Of a stretch of 64,000 nt of DNA, positions 21,445 through 33,200 are shown piece after piece. Every line of letters starts with the position of its first letter. The first letter of the stretch is position 1. The DNA comes from Girardinichthys multiradiatus (taxonomy: Eukaryota; Chordata; Actinopteri; Cyprinodontiformes; Goodeidae). Where the stretch lies: assembly GCF_021462225.1 (NCBI RefSeq), contig NC_061806.1, positions 23,828,144 to 23,892,143 of the forward strand, read 5' to 3'. The notes beneath the pieces were generated by a model that ran no database searches, was not told the origin of the DNA, and saw nothing but the letters and a program-made list of their open reading frames with translations. The translations under genes were made by a program, and so were the position numbers.

Positions 21445-23455
21445 TTTTGTTGTTCTCTTGTTGATTCTGTTTATTTACAAGCTAGTGTTAGCACTGTAGC
21501 ACAGCTTGTTGTTACAGAAATGTAGAAAAGCTTTAAAAATCATGGAAGGGTTTATGATCAGTTTAATGGTTTTAGTTTTATTTGGCAACATTTGGCAGAT
21601 TATTTTACTAAAGAATGTACCTTTATTGGCTGCCAGTAGCCACTATATTAAAAGTTCCTCCAGGAATTTCTTATATACCTACAGTTTTGTTGGTGAAAAT
21701 GTAAAAAATTTGCTTGAGGGCTAAGAATCTGCACACCAGTTCTGTGCAAAACCATGTGCCAGATTGGGAAGATAAAATGTTCTCAGCAAACGACCAAACT
21801 AGTACCCTTAAAATGTTCTTTTTTTGTATCAGTTACACTAAAATATTGATTATTTTTGACAACCCAAGTGGACGCAAACAAACATTTGGCAAGGAGGAAA
21901 ACACAAACAAGGTACAAGTTAATGCTAGGTGCTGAAGCACAGATCTCTCCTCCAGGGAGTTGGAAAATGTCTGGGGTGCAGGGGTAAAAGTAGGCAACCT
22001 TTGTATGGAAGCCGTAGTCCTCGATGCAGGCTGTCGTGGGTTTGAGTCCTGGCCTGTTGACGTTTACTGCACGACCTCCTCCCTCTCTCCACCCTATTTC
22101 CTGTGAACTCACATTCAAAAAAATTTGAAAAATGAAGGTCACTAGTGCCCACAGAAAAAAATGTGTTACATACTATACTTCCAGTCTTTATAGGAAAAAA
22201 CATTAAAGCAATTTGCTTTTCCCATCTGGAAATCTTCTTATACTCCTGGCTGGCTCTGTCATAATCTCTCTCATATCTGATTTGAACACTATTGATGCAG
22301 ACATATTAACTTTTCCATGACTATCAAGTGATAGTATGCTCTGCATACCTCATTAAAAACCAGTACAACATCCGCCAGCCAACATGTATTATTACTTTTA
22401 ACTTCAGATGTTAGGGGAATGCAGTGAATGCACAACTTTATGATATGATGTGACTGACCCGTGGCCTCTTGACCTGATGGCTTGCAATCTTTTCATACTA
22501 AGCATTTGGTATGAGGAGCCCCTCATGAAAGCCCCATATCCAGTTACAACCCTGGGAGACTATTTTTTTGTATGATAGACATGTAAGCAGTACTGAAGAT
22601 GCGTGTAGCAGATATTTGATTTTAGTTGTGCATTTTAATTCATGAACGTTAGTGTTGGACCACTGAAAGTAGCAAAAACATGAAATTTAATTTGCCGTCA
22701 CAATAAAAAAACACTGATTTTGTGTTTGCTAACTCCCAAAAACGTCCTGTCTGTGTCTCCGTGTGCACAACCAAGGCCACAGTTAAACTTGTTTAGCAAA
22801 CTCTTCAGAATGACACACACACAATGACCTCAAACATCTAAACGGAAACATGATGGTCCGTTGGATGTCTTGTGCCTGACTCAGTCACCCAGAGCAGCGT
22901 TTAGGATCAGCACCACTGAGCTGCTGCTAAATACACAACCTGTTTAGCCTGCTGCCTTTCAATAGATACCAGCGTGTGAGGGTCACCCTTCAGGGTGGCT
23001 GTGGCCAGCCAGGTTATTTTCAGCGTCTGTTACTAGCCCCTATAGCCCTGATAGTTTTATAATGTGTGAGCGGGACAAAACAGACATTGAAACTGTTTAG
23101 AGGAAGCAAATATGACTTGGATTCCTCCTGCAGTTATTATGCACCCCTGTAAACCTTAATGTACTTTAACAACAACCAGAAAATGATATTTTTGTTGGGC
23201 AAAAAAAAAAAAAAAAATCAAAGAATGTAAGAAGTGAAAAGGAAATTCTAAAACTGGGTAGTTTTGTTGTCTTATTGTTTAGTTTGTATTCTAAGATGTT
23301 GTAATGCATGACTGATTTGTTCAAATGTTCAGATGTTGCATTAAAGTGTTGAAATATCATTTAACATGAAATGTGCCTTTATGGATTAAGCCATCAGAGA
23401 ACCTTTACCTCAAATCATCTTGAATATTCCTGGTAATGTTTACAACACCATTTTT
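21445..23455. other. Intergenic, no feature seen
   Basis: Only short random-looking frames and an A run near 23202-23216. Confidence 0.45.
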
Positions 23456-23461
23456 CTTTGC

Positions 23462-24015
23462 ACAGCAGATGGAGCTAAATTCAGGGCAATCCTAAGAAGA
23501 CCAACATAAGAAGAAAACCTTCTGGCAGGATAAACTGAACATGCAGGCGGAGCTACTATGGAATGGTTTAGATCAAAGCGTACGCATGTGTTAGAATGGC
23601 CTAATCAAATTCCTTATCTAATTTTGATTGAGAATCTGTGCCAAGACTTGGACACTGACATTCACAGACACTCTCCATACAATCTGACTGAGCTTGAACT
23701 GTTTTGCAAAGTAGATTGAGCAGAAAGTTCCAAGTGCAAAGTTTGTAAAGACATACAAAAGACCTGCTGTTGAATATGCAATTATATGTAGTTTTACAAA
23801 GTATTGACTCAGGGGGCTGAATGCAAATACACACCACAATTCTCTTGGTCTCCTTTTACTTGTAAACAAATTACAAAGCAATGTATAACTTACTTCTTCT
23901 AAACAATAATGCACAATTTTGTCTTGGTCTATCACATAAAATCCATATAAAATGCATTGAATTATATGGTTATATTATGATAAAATGTCAAAATGTTTCA
24001 AGGGTTTTAGATTAA
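23462..24015 (+). mobile_element. Tc1-like relic with right-end remnant
   Basis: Broken frames give DGAKFRAIL, VLEWPNQIPYLILIENL (degraded SPDLNPIE region) and YNLTELELFCK. A decayed terminal region follows (GGGGCTGAATGCAAATACAC..GGTCTATCACATAAAATCC..AAAATGTTTCAAGGG). It is inactive. Confidence 0.75.
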
Positions 24016-24325
24016 CTGTTGTAGAGATGGTGTTTTTATACAGTAGGTTTACATTTGCCAGTATCTGTCTCGGTTTATTGATCCTGAACTAGGTTGTTTA
24101 AACTGCCTGCAATACCCATCCACTACCACCAGATGTCCCTAAAAACGCTTATGAGTCAACAGGTCAGGTGTTTCAATGTACCTCTATCGCCCTCTACTGT
24201 CTACCCTGTAGTACGACAGAATAAAAAAGAAATGTAATTTTTTTAATGTACAGATATGATAGAATAACACATATTTTAAATAAAAATAAAATGAATAGAA
24301 ATCAATAATTATTTTAATGTTTCAA

Positions 24326-24600
24326 TAATGCCCATCTCCAGCCGTCACTGGGTAAAAGGTGAATACACCCAGGACAGGTCGCCATTCCATCACAAGGCAA
24401 CACAGAGACCAGCAACCATGCACGCAGACACCTATGGACAATTTGGAGAGACCAATTAACCAGTCAACCTTTTGGACTGTGGAAGGACCTGAAGTACCCA
24501 GTGAGAACCCACACATGCACAGGGAGAACATGAAAAGTCCATTCCTCACCGGAATTCAAACCCAGGACCTTATTGCTCTTAGCTCACAGTCCTCCATGAA
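24326..24600 (+). repeat. Teleost dispersed repeat of unknown class
   Basis: The order of motifs GACAGGTCGCCATTCCATCA, AGAGACCAATTAACC, TTTGGACTGTGGAAG, GAGAACCCACACATGCACAG and TCAAACCCAGGACCTT is that of a very widespread fish repeat. I do not assign it to a named family. Confidence 0.65.
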
Positions 24601-24749
24601 CCAATTCTAGGAGCGTTGCTAGTGAGTCACCAAAGCCTAATATTTGATTGGTTAACCTGCATAGCAAGTCAATTTCTGACCAATCACTATTCCGGTTATC
24701 CCGATTGACTGCCACCTGCCAGTCCTTTAAGGGACAATCAATCAGAAAA

Positions 24750-25420
24750 TCATTTGAAAATCACATAAATACATAATGAAGTTATTAAATCTGCAAGTAA
24801 ATACACAAAAAGGTTTTTAAATAAACAATTATTTATATATGCATTAAAATGTTTTCATTTTTTACAAATTATTTTAGAATTTCATTGTTTTATTTAGTTA
24901 TTTCATGATAGAAATACAAAAATAATCCTGACTAACATATATTAGTCACATAACTCGATTCTTAATTTTAACAATTAATTATTTATAATTTAGTAATTTT
25001 TGGTTTTATTTAAAGACCTATTTATCAAGGTTAGCCATTTTTAGCCTTCAGTATTACACAGGAACATTTTAGTAATTAAGTGGAGAATAAGTATTTTAAC
25101 AAAAACCCTTCAAAACAAACATTCCTACATTCAGTTGTGAATTGCATTCGTTTCCAGTTTTATTAAGTGTTTTACATTCATACCTTTATTTAATGATTTA
25201 ATTATTGGATTGTGGTAGTTTAGGCTTATGATGCAAAAACTCAATTACAAAAATACTGAAACAATTAGGATTTTATCAATATATTTACATTTTAACAATT
25301 TAAGAATTCCAGTATGTATTTACTGAATTATTTTAATGAATTATTTAAAATATCACCTATATGTATTTATTCAGTTGCATATCTACTGAATTGTGGCACT
25401 TTGACCTGCCGTGCTCTTGG
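24750..25420. other. Very AT-rich stretch
   Basis: Extended AT-rich DNA dominated by TTATTTA/AATTATT words, with no gene or repeat family recognised. Confidence 0.5.
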
Positions 25421-25604
25421 AGCTCCCTGTTCCTGACCATTTCTGAAATATCCATCCAGCATATTAATTTATTAGCAATCTAATCCGGTTCAGCGGTCAG
25501 TTGGCACACAGCGGCAGTCCATCAAAGGGTCATTCATGAAAGATCTAAGGAAATTTTAAATCATATGACATAGAGACTGAGTCAAATTTAAGAACCATGA
25601 TGAT

Positions 25605-25610
25605 TTTATT
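25605..25610 (-). terminator. spire1: Candidate spire1 polyadenylation signal
   Basis: TTTATT on the plus strand is AATAAA on the minus strand, about 1.4 kb after the spire1 stop. A 3' UTR of that length is plausible, but other hexamers exist, so this is only a candidate. Confidence 0.3.
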
Positions 25611-27016
25611 ATAATTTCTCTGATAAAAACAGACAGTTCTCAGTACAGCATGCACAGATTGCTTACAGAGCTCCGAAATAAAACTGGACTTATGGATTGC
25701 TTCCTTTTGTTTTGTTCTTTTCTGTTTAACATGGCATCATAATTTATTAAACAGGCTGGTTAAGCTTCGTATCCATTTGGTGATGTGTGCATGGAACTGT
25801 TACGAAAATAATTTCAAAGGGAAATAGGCTCTTAAAAGCAAAATCTTAAAATGTCTACATTCAGTTCTGTGCAGCGATCCCTAATACTTTGCCTTGAAAC
25901 AACCAGCAGCTATCCAAACATTTATTGTATTTATAAGAGACCTTAAAATGGCACTGATTTTTCTTAGCTTACATAATCATTATTTTAGATAAAAACCAAA
26001 CGAGCAATAATTTGATCTAAATAAAGTGTTAAATAAAATCTTGACCAGCATGTTAACCCAGGATTTTATAAACCTTGCCAAAAGTAAATCACATAACATA
26101 ATGCAATTTTTTTTTTTTAAAGCTTTAAATAAAGCAACTGTAGAGGGAGTAGTCTTGAATATAGTAAAATTATATCTTGACCATATATGTTAATTTTAAA
26201 TTTGATTTTGTAACGATATGGATATACAGCCTCCTGTACACAATTTAAAACCCTTCATGTAGGTGTCTGCTGCCCACTTTGGAGCACAGCGGGGTGAGAA
26301 GATAAAGATACTCTCATTTAGTTTATGACATATCTACAACAGGTCTGTAGCTACAAAGGCATTCAGAGAAATTACACTTTGGCACCTTGCACGGAAATGA
26401 ATATACATTTAGCTTAAATACAAAAAAAAAAAAAAAAACACCCAGAAAAATACAGGCCATCTGAGTCCCTCAGTGATTTGAGATAACAGCAAAAACTCAT
26501 TTGATCTGGTTGAGAACGTGAAACGTTTGGCAAAAATAAAACTTGCTGCTGGAAGAGATGAGAGAGAGGCGGAGATCTGCCCCTGCAGACCTGACATGAG
26601 GCTGTACAGTGCATTTCTGTCGGTTGATCTTCCTGAGTGCAAGAAGTAAACGGGAACTGGAAAAGCTTATCGTCAAATGACATTGATTGGGACTCTGCAA
26701 TATTTACATGTTATCACTACAACTTTTGGCTCTCTGCATCATGTAGTCCCAAGTTTGAGTCATGGACTCTAACGAGGTTCCTAGGGCTTTTGGAAGCGAA
26801 ACAGGCCCAGAGTGGACATGGGGATCTTTTCCACATATTCCATTAGCATAACAGCTAATTTCAAGACTGCAACTTTTCCTGAGTGGGATACTACTTCCAG
26901 ATTTGCATGGCAACTTCTACAATTTGTTTTATTGCAGTACATGTCAAATTTGGATTTTTCTTAAATAGCAGTCCAACCCTTTGGAGATACTTGGATTAAA
27001 GTGCACCGGTTCCATC

Positions 27017-27278
27017 CTACACTTCATTAATAGGGCGCTCCACAGGCTGGAAGTTGTTCAACTTAGACGACGCCACGTAGAAGGATTGGGTTTTGCGGTT
27101 CAGGCGGGCCCTCTTTGACGCCACCGACAGGCTGCGCTTGTTAGAGCAGATGATCTCTGTGATGAACTTTTTGCAGGCCACACAGACCTCCATGGCGACC
27201 CAGTCCTCTGTCAGCTCTTTAGGGAGCTCCAGCTCGTCGTGCGACTGCCCGTCTTTGCTGCTGCTGTGCTTGGACAAC
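27017..27278 (-). CDS. spire1: spire1 last coding exon
   Basis: 262 nt, [50 protein letters not shown], stop TAG at 27019-27017. The exon contains the last CxxC of the zinc finger. Confidence 0.95.
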
Positions 27279-30200
27279 CTGCAACAGAGAGGAATGTTAG
27301 GATGTGCACAGCAGACTTGCTTTGAGCTTTGACATCGTTCAGGTAAAACCTTCGGCGTAGACTGTGTCTGCCGTATCCAGACCCGGACGCGTGTTTCTCT
27401 GGCTCAGGTGGGGCCGCAGCTGCACGAGCGTTATCTGTAGCTACTGCACTGGGACCCAGAGAGTAGATGGGCAGAGTGGAATAGGGCTTAGATGGTAGCC
27501 GCATCTGAGGTGTAAAAAACAAAAAAATATATATTTATAATAAAAACTTTTCATGCAGTTTGTTAAATTACATGTTAAGCTTTACATTAGAGTAATTATT
27601 TTTAACACTAAAAGCACCAAAAGCCAACAGCTTCCTACCTTTTTTGAGCACTGGGCACACACTGGCCTGGAGGAGATGAAAAATAACTTTAAGTTGGATT
27701 TGAATGAACAGATGATGAATGAAAAGCGCTGAATGATGCTAAAAATACACCATGATCGATTAACAAAACAGAAACAAATCCAGGTTAAAATCTCTTTAAA
27801 CTTGTCTGTGCTCAACTAAAAAAGTATTTAAAAAGATGCACAATCTTAAGTTTAACTAGTATTTCTTACTGATCATTTTTAACTCAGAAGTCTTCTAAAT
27901 GTTCCTTTAACAACTATTCCTATATAACGTTTTTTTAGATTTCTCCTGCAGTTTTTATAATATTCAGGACATTGGAGTACAAATAATAGCAATAGATGTG
28001 TTTACCAAATCACAAAACAACAGAACAGTAAAGTTGGCCTTCGATTCTGCACCTTTTTTTTTGGTATTTGGACCAAATTAGATCAGCTCTGTTAAAAAAT
28101 CTTTAGGTCTTCTCAAATCTAGACTGGATCATTCTACAATTAAAACTGAATACTTCAGAACAGTTTAGGATCTGTCATACTTTTATCTTTTAAAAATAAA
28201 AACAAAACAACACAGTTGTTGCTGCTCTGACTGACATCTGAGCCAAACCAACAAAAGCTGAGAAATGTCTCTTTTCTGATTGTTGAATGAGCATTTGGTT
28301 CAATTCTGATATAAATCCAAGAAAAAGGATGTAAATTGTATTGAAATTACTGTTAAAAGCTCTTGATTTTTCAGAATTTCTTTTCTTTTTTGATAATAAA
28401 GTAAGAAATAAACATAAATATTTTACCATCGTTTTTCAGACTTGAAAATGACAGAGACAAGACTGCGTAAGAATCCCATCTGTAAACTAAGATAAACGCA
28501 AGACCTTTGAGATTCAGTCCTTTGAAGATGATTAATTTTTAGAACAGAAATTCTGCCTCATTTATGGCGCCTGAACAGCTTGTGTGAGTTTCAGATCAAC
28601 TTCACCTACAAGCTGCAGTTTACTGTTATTTTTAAGTAATTGGATGGATGGACAGAAAAGTCTAGAAATACAAATTCCAAGCTCCTTTTTTCATTTTCCA
28701 CACTTATCCAGAGCTAGAATGTACAATTTCATGGATTACCAGACTGAAGGAATCCTGAACATGTTCCCAAACTTAAGAAGTAATCAGGCTAAATAAATGT
28801 CAATGATGACTGATAAAATTAGTTATTGCCTCAATAGAAAATGTTTGAAATGTTGATAGGAGATGAATAGCACTGGCAGCGGTGCCTCAGTTTACCTTTT
28901 GCAGAACTGGCAGGTGTAGGACCAGGTGAAGAGGGAAAACTTTTTAATTCGACATGCAAAGCAAAGCTAGAGAAGGAAAATATGGATGAGAACGACACTC
29001 AGAATCTAACTGGTTCAAACAAACGTGTATAATGAGAATTTTGACTCAACAAGCAGACTCCACCTTTCCTTTCTTCAGAGCGTTGTAGACTTCTTTGTAC
29101 TGCTGAAACTTCTCCAGCTCTGCCTTGACCAGAACCTGTCTGATATGCATCACCTCCTCCACCGTCAGCGTCAGGCACTCCACAGGATAACAGAACTCCT
29201 CCTGCAGGGAAATCATCACATCAGCAAACTATCCTTGCCTTTATTGATGAAACACCTAAGCCTCTTCTATGGAGGCTTAGGTGTTTCAATTCATCCAAGC
29301 TTGTATTTTATGTGTTAACATCTGTGCACGACGAAGCGCGCTTGGGTGTGACATTTTCACCTGTGAAAAATTTCGACCAGTGTGACTCTGTAGAGAAGAA
29401 ATAAATGCTCAAAATGACATTTGCTCAAATAAAGCTACAAGCTAATAATCTATCTCCATGTAATCGATGTCATCTCTGTCAGTGTCTCACAACATTTGGC
29501 AGGTTTTTAAAAAGTATTTATAGGAAAATTCTATCAAAACAGTTATTATTGTGTGCCAGAAATGTACAAACTTACACATTTCAATAAAATGTGTCGTTGC
29601 ACTTATATATTTAGTTCATTTATTATGAAATGAAGAGAATCTGTCGAACTGGACACCATCAATCAGTGATAGTCACTGGTTAATCCAGTGCCACTGCAAG
29701 CTATATTTGGTATAACAACCCTAATGGGGTTAAGACTTCAGCTAAGCTACACTGAGGTGCATTAGCCTGAAGGCCTTTACTGTTAAGTCTTGAGTTGATG
29801 TTGAGTAACTGCATCATGCTGAAGTGGGAAAAATAAAGAAATATATAGAAAGGGATGGGAGGCAGATCCGGAGCTAAAGTCGTGGATTGTCCCTGTCCCA
29901 GAGGATGACTCTAGAGCTCGTTGCAAGTACTGTAATACAGAAATCCGAGCGCAGCTTCGTGATTTAAAAGAACATGGCGCAGCATTCTTTATCATGAGGT
30001 TGAGATTTGGGCTGGTTCTTATTGAGGTGGGCTGATTTTACATTGTACTTGTTCTGAAAAATGTCAGTCATATCTGGCCACCCATGATCTCTGCCATTCT
30101 CGATGGCACAACAAGCAGAGGAGGAGTCCTTATAAGCTTATCTCTTATGTTTTTGATGAACAAAGTAACAAACACCAACAGAACGTCATCAAAAACATTA

Positions 30201-33200
30201 GAAACGAGCTAAAACAAGCTTATAAAGACTCTGAAAACGAGTCTTTATAAGCTCGTCTCGCTGTGCCGTGGAGCGCGCCAAACATGAAGGCCAACTGGAA
30301 AACCCAGGCCAAACTGGAGTTCCTATAGTGATTGGTTGAGTCTGTTGCCCTGACAACGCCCCTCCCCTCTCCTCTCCACTCACAGCAGCAACAGACTCTA
30401 AAGGTTGTGTTCACTGACCTGTAGTTCTTATGGAAAAATTGACACAAGTTGAACAAAATACAAACACGTGACGAATTATTAGTTTGTAGCTTTGTGCAAA
30501 TGTCATTTGAAGCATTTTTTTTTACTTTCTGCAATTTTACATTCAGAGCAAGTTTGTGTGAAAACTTTCACTAGGGGAAAATTTTACAAATGCTAGTTTT
30601 TGGTACAAGCAAGTATTTAGCTGAACAAGTTCAGATGTTTTGCTGTGGAACTTCTCACAATGTAATGCACAGATGTTCACATCCAACATACAGGCTTGGA
30701 TGATTTGAAACATATCTGCCTCCATATCTTATTACAGTGAGAGAAATACCAGGTGAATGGGGGAAAATACAACACACCCAGCATCATCAGAAGACCAGAC
30801 ATGCACGAGTTGGTGATGATGAAACCACAAATTATTCACATGAATGATACTTCAAGGAAAATGTGACAAAGAAGATACATGCAGAAAATGCAGGTGATGT
30901 AGGCGATGATCCACAAACTTCCAATAGGTTAATTTGGGTTTGTTTTTACAAAGTGACCCATTTGCATATGGATTTATAACTAAGGCAACACTTGCACTTG
31001 TGCAAGAAAACACCAGCAAACTTCTCCAATGAAAAATGTATTCCACCTTCTGTCTTGTTTTATAAGCTAATTTCAGTCGCTCCAGAGGCAGAGCTCTCAC
31101 CCAGACAGACCTTACACAAGTCTTTAAGTAAGACCAATCAAACCAGTCATACGATGCTGAAGATGGCTTCCCTAACACAGTGATTCTGATGGTATAATCT
31201 GGTGATGTGCAGTTAACAGTGACATACCGTGACCCGAGCACCGCCGGCTGCTTCCACCTGACCAGTGGGGGGAGGGACAAAAAGGGAACAGAACATTGAA
31301 GACTGAAACAGCAGCACCTTGTACCCCGTCAGGCTAATCACATGCGGCATGTTTGGTCAAATTTAATAAGAGAACTCCATCATTGAAAGGATATTTTCAG
31401 AATCGGTTATGTAATAATTTACAGCCAATTTAATGAGAGCAGAAATAGTGTTTAAATTAAATTGTTGGGATTCTAGAACATATATATTTGAAATGACTTG
31501 TTATTCTTTTGTATGTGTTTCATAAAATCTCATTTCCAAACATAAAAGCTAGTCCAATGGTTAAAAAGGTCACCTTAGATTATCCATCTTCCCTCTCTCT
31601 GCATTCATTTAGCTCCATCTGAGACTCAAAACGAACAAAGCTGCTGCCTCCGGGCCGTGCAAAACAGACATCCAAGAACTTAAATGTCCCTGCTGGGCTT
31701 CCCTACAACCCTGTCGGTTATCTGTTCTTCGCATCTCGAGTCTAATTCTGCATATTTTCTGTTCATGTAAAAAGGAGACAAAAAAATACTAAAAATGAAA
31801 CAGTGATGAACAAACAGGACAAAGATGAAGTCACCTTGCCACTGGAACCCCCAGGCTACTACAGAGTTATATAAAAAGGACAACTGCAAGTAAGTCCTTC
31901 AGACAGTTTGGTTAACCGGAGAAACTAAAACCTTATCGATCAGTGCTACAAGAAGCCCAATTGATTGCCATACCTCAGCTGTTAGGGACATGTCCTGCCA
32001 CTGTCCCACAACCAACAATGATTATCTCACTGAGCAGCTGAAGTAAACGATCCACAATATCCAAAAAAGCAAAACTCTGGGCCCACATAAAGATTGTCAA
32101 GTGCTGCGTTCCTTATGATAAAGGGCTCCCAGCTGGGAAGAAGCACACTACTTTCCAAATTGTGCGTATAATCGGGTCACTGAGAGCCCGGTAGAAGTTC
32201 TCAGATTTTTGGGCTGTAGTTCAAATGCAAAATGTTTTTCTCACTTTCAGAGAGAAGACTTGGCATCATATTTATAATAAAGAGGGAAGAGGAGCAGGGC
32301 AGCTCATAAGTGTTTCCTCCTCTATACTGTGGCTGAAACTGATGGTGGAGATCCAGAAAACGTCCATATATATAGTGTACATATCTCAGGAAAGTACACA
32401 GATTTTTATGAAACATACTAGAGTAGATGTGACACCCCTGGCACTAGAATTGCGCCAAAATGTGTAAGACAGCAGCAGGGGAAAAAAAGTACCGAGAGAG
32501 CATCCTGGAGAGCAGAAAGCAATCTTAATCCAGTGTGAAGCGGGTTTATACACTAAATATTGCAACCAGACAACAGTAACCACAAATTGTAATCACGACA
32601 TACTATGAAAATAGGCCTAAATTGAAACAGATAAAGCAATCTAATTACAGGGTTTAGATGTAAAGTTTCTCCAAGGCTTATAAACAAGTAGTGAGAAAGA
32701 ATACATTTTCCAAATGGCCCTCTTAGCGCAGCGATCCTGTGGTTTCAATTACATCCTGTCATCCTCACTAGAATCATACGACCGAGCAGCTCAGCTGGTG
32801 ACCTCATAGTAAACAAATAAGCAGTCATAGGACAGGGGGAAATTTTCAACTTCTACCGCTGCTGCTAAACGTAACCACAGCAATAAACACAGATTTATTA
32901 TTTTTTTACATAATAGACAGTGAAATTGTTTTTTAAAAAAAGGTAAATGTTGTTAAAACTAAAAGTTTTATTTTTTGACGTTATAAAAAAGTGGCTGATA
33001 GTTGTAGCAAATAAATAAACAACAGCCTCTAGTCTCAACCTGTTGGCTGTGACTGAGTCAACTGGACAGCAGGCCGGTCAGTTTACCTTTAGGATTGCAA
33101 TCATTATTCAGCGAGTGAGAGGAATTTTCTGTCTGACAGGCCTGAAAAATACAATTTTTTCCTCATCCGTGATCACACCTTAATTAATCACTCAAAGATC

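Noticed and set aside
30852..31280. 142-codon minus-strand frame
   Set aside because: It runs through the candidate microexon in a different context, has no recognisable domain, and its composition is like intronic DNA.
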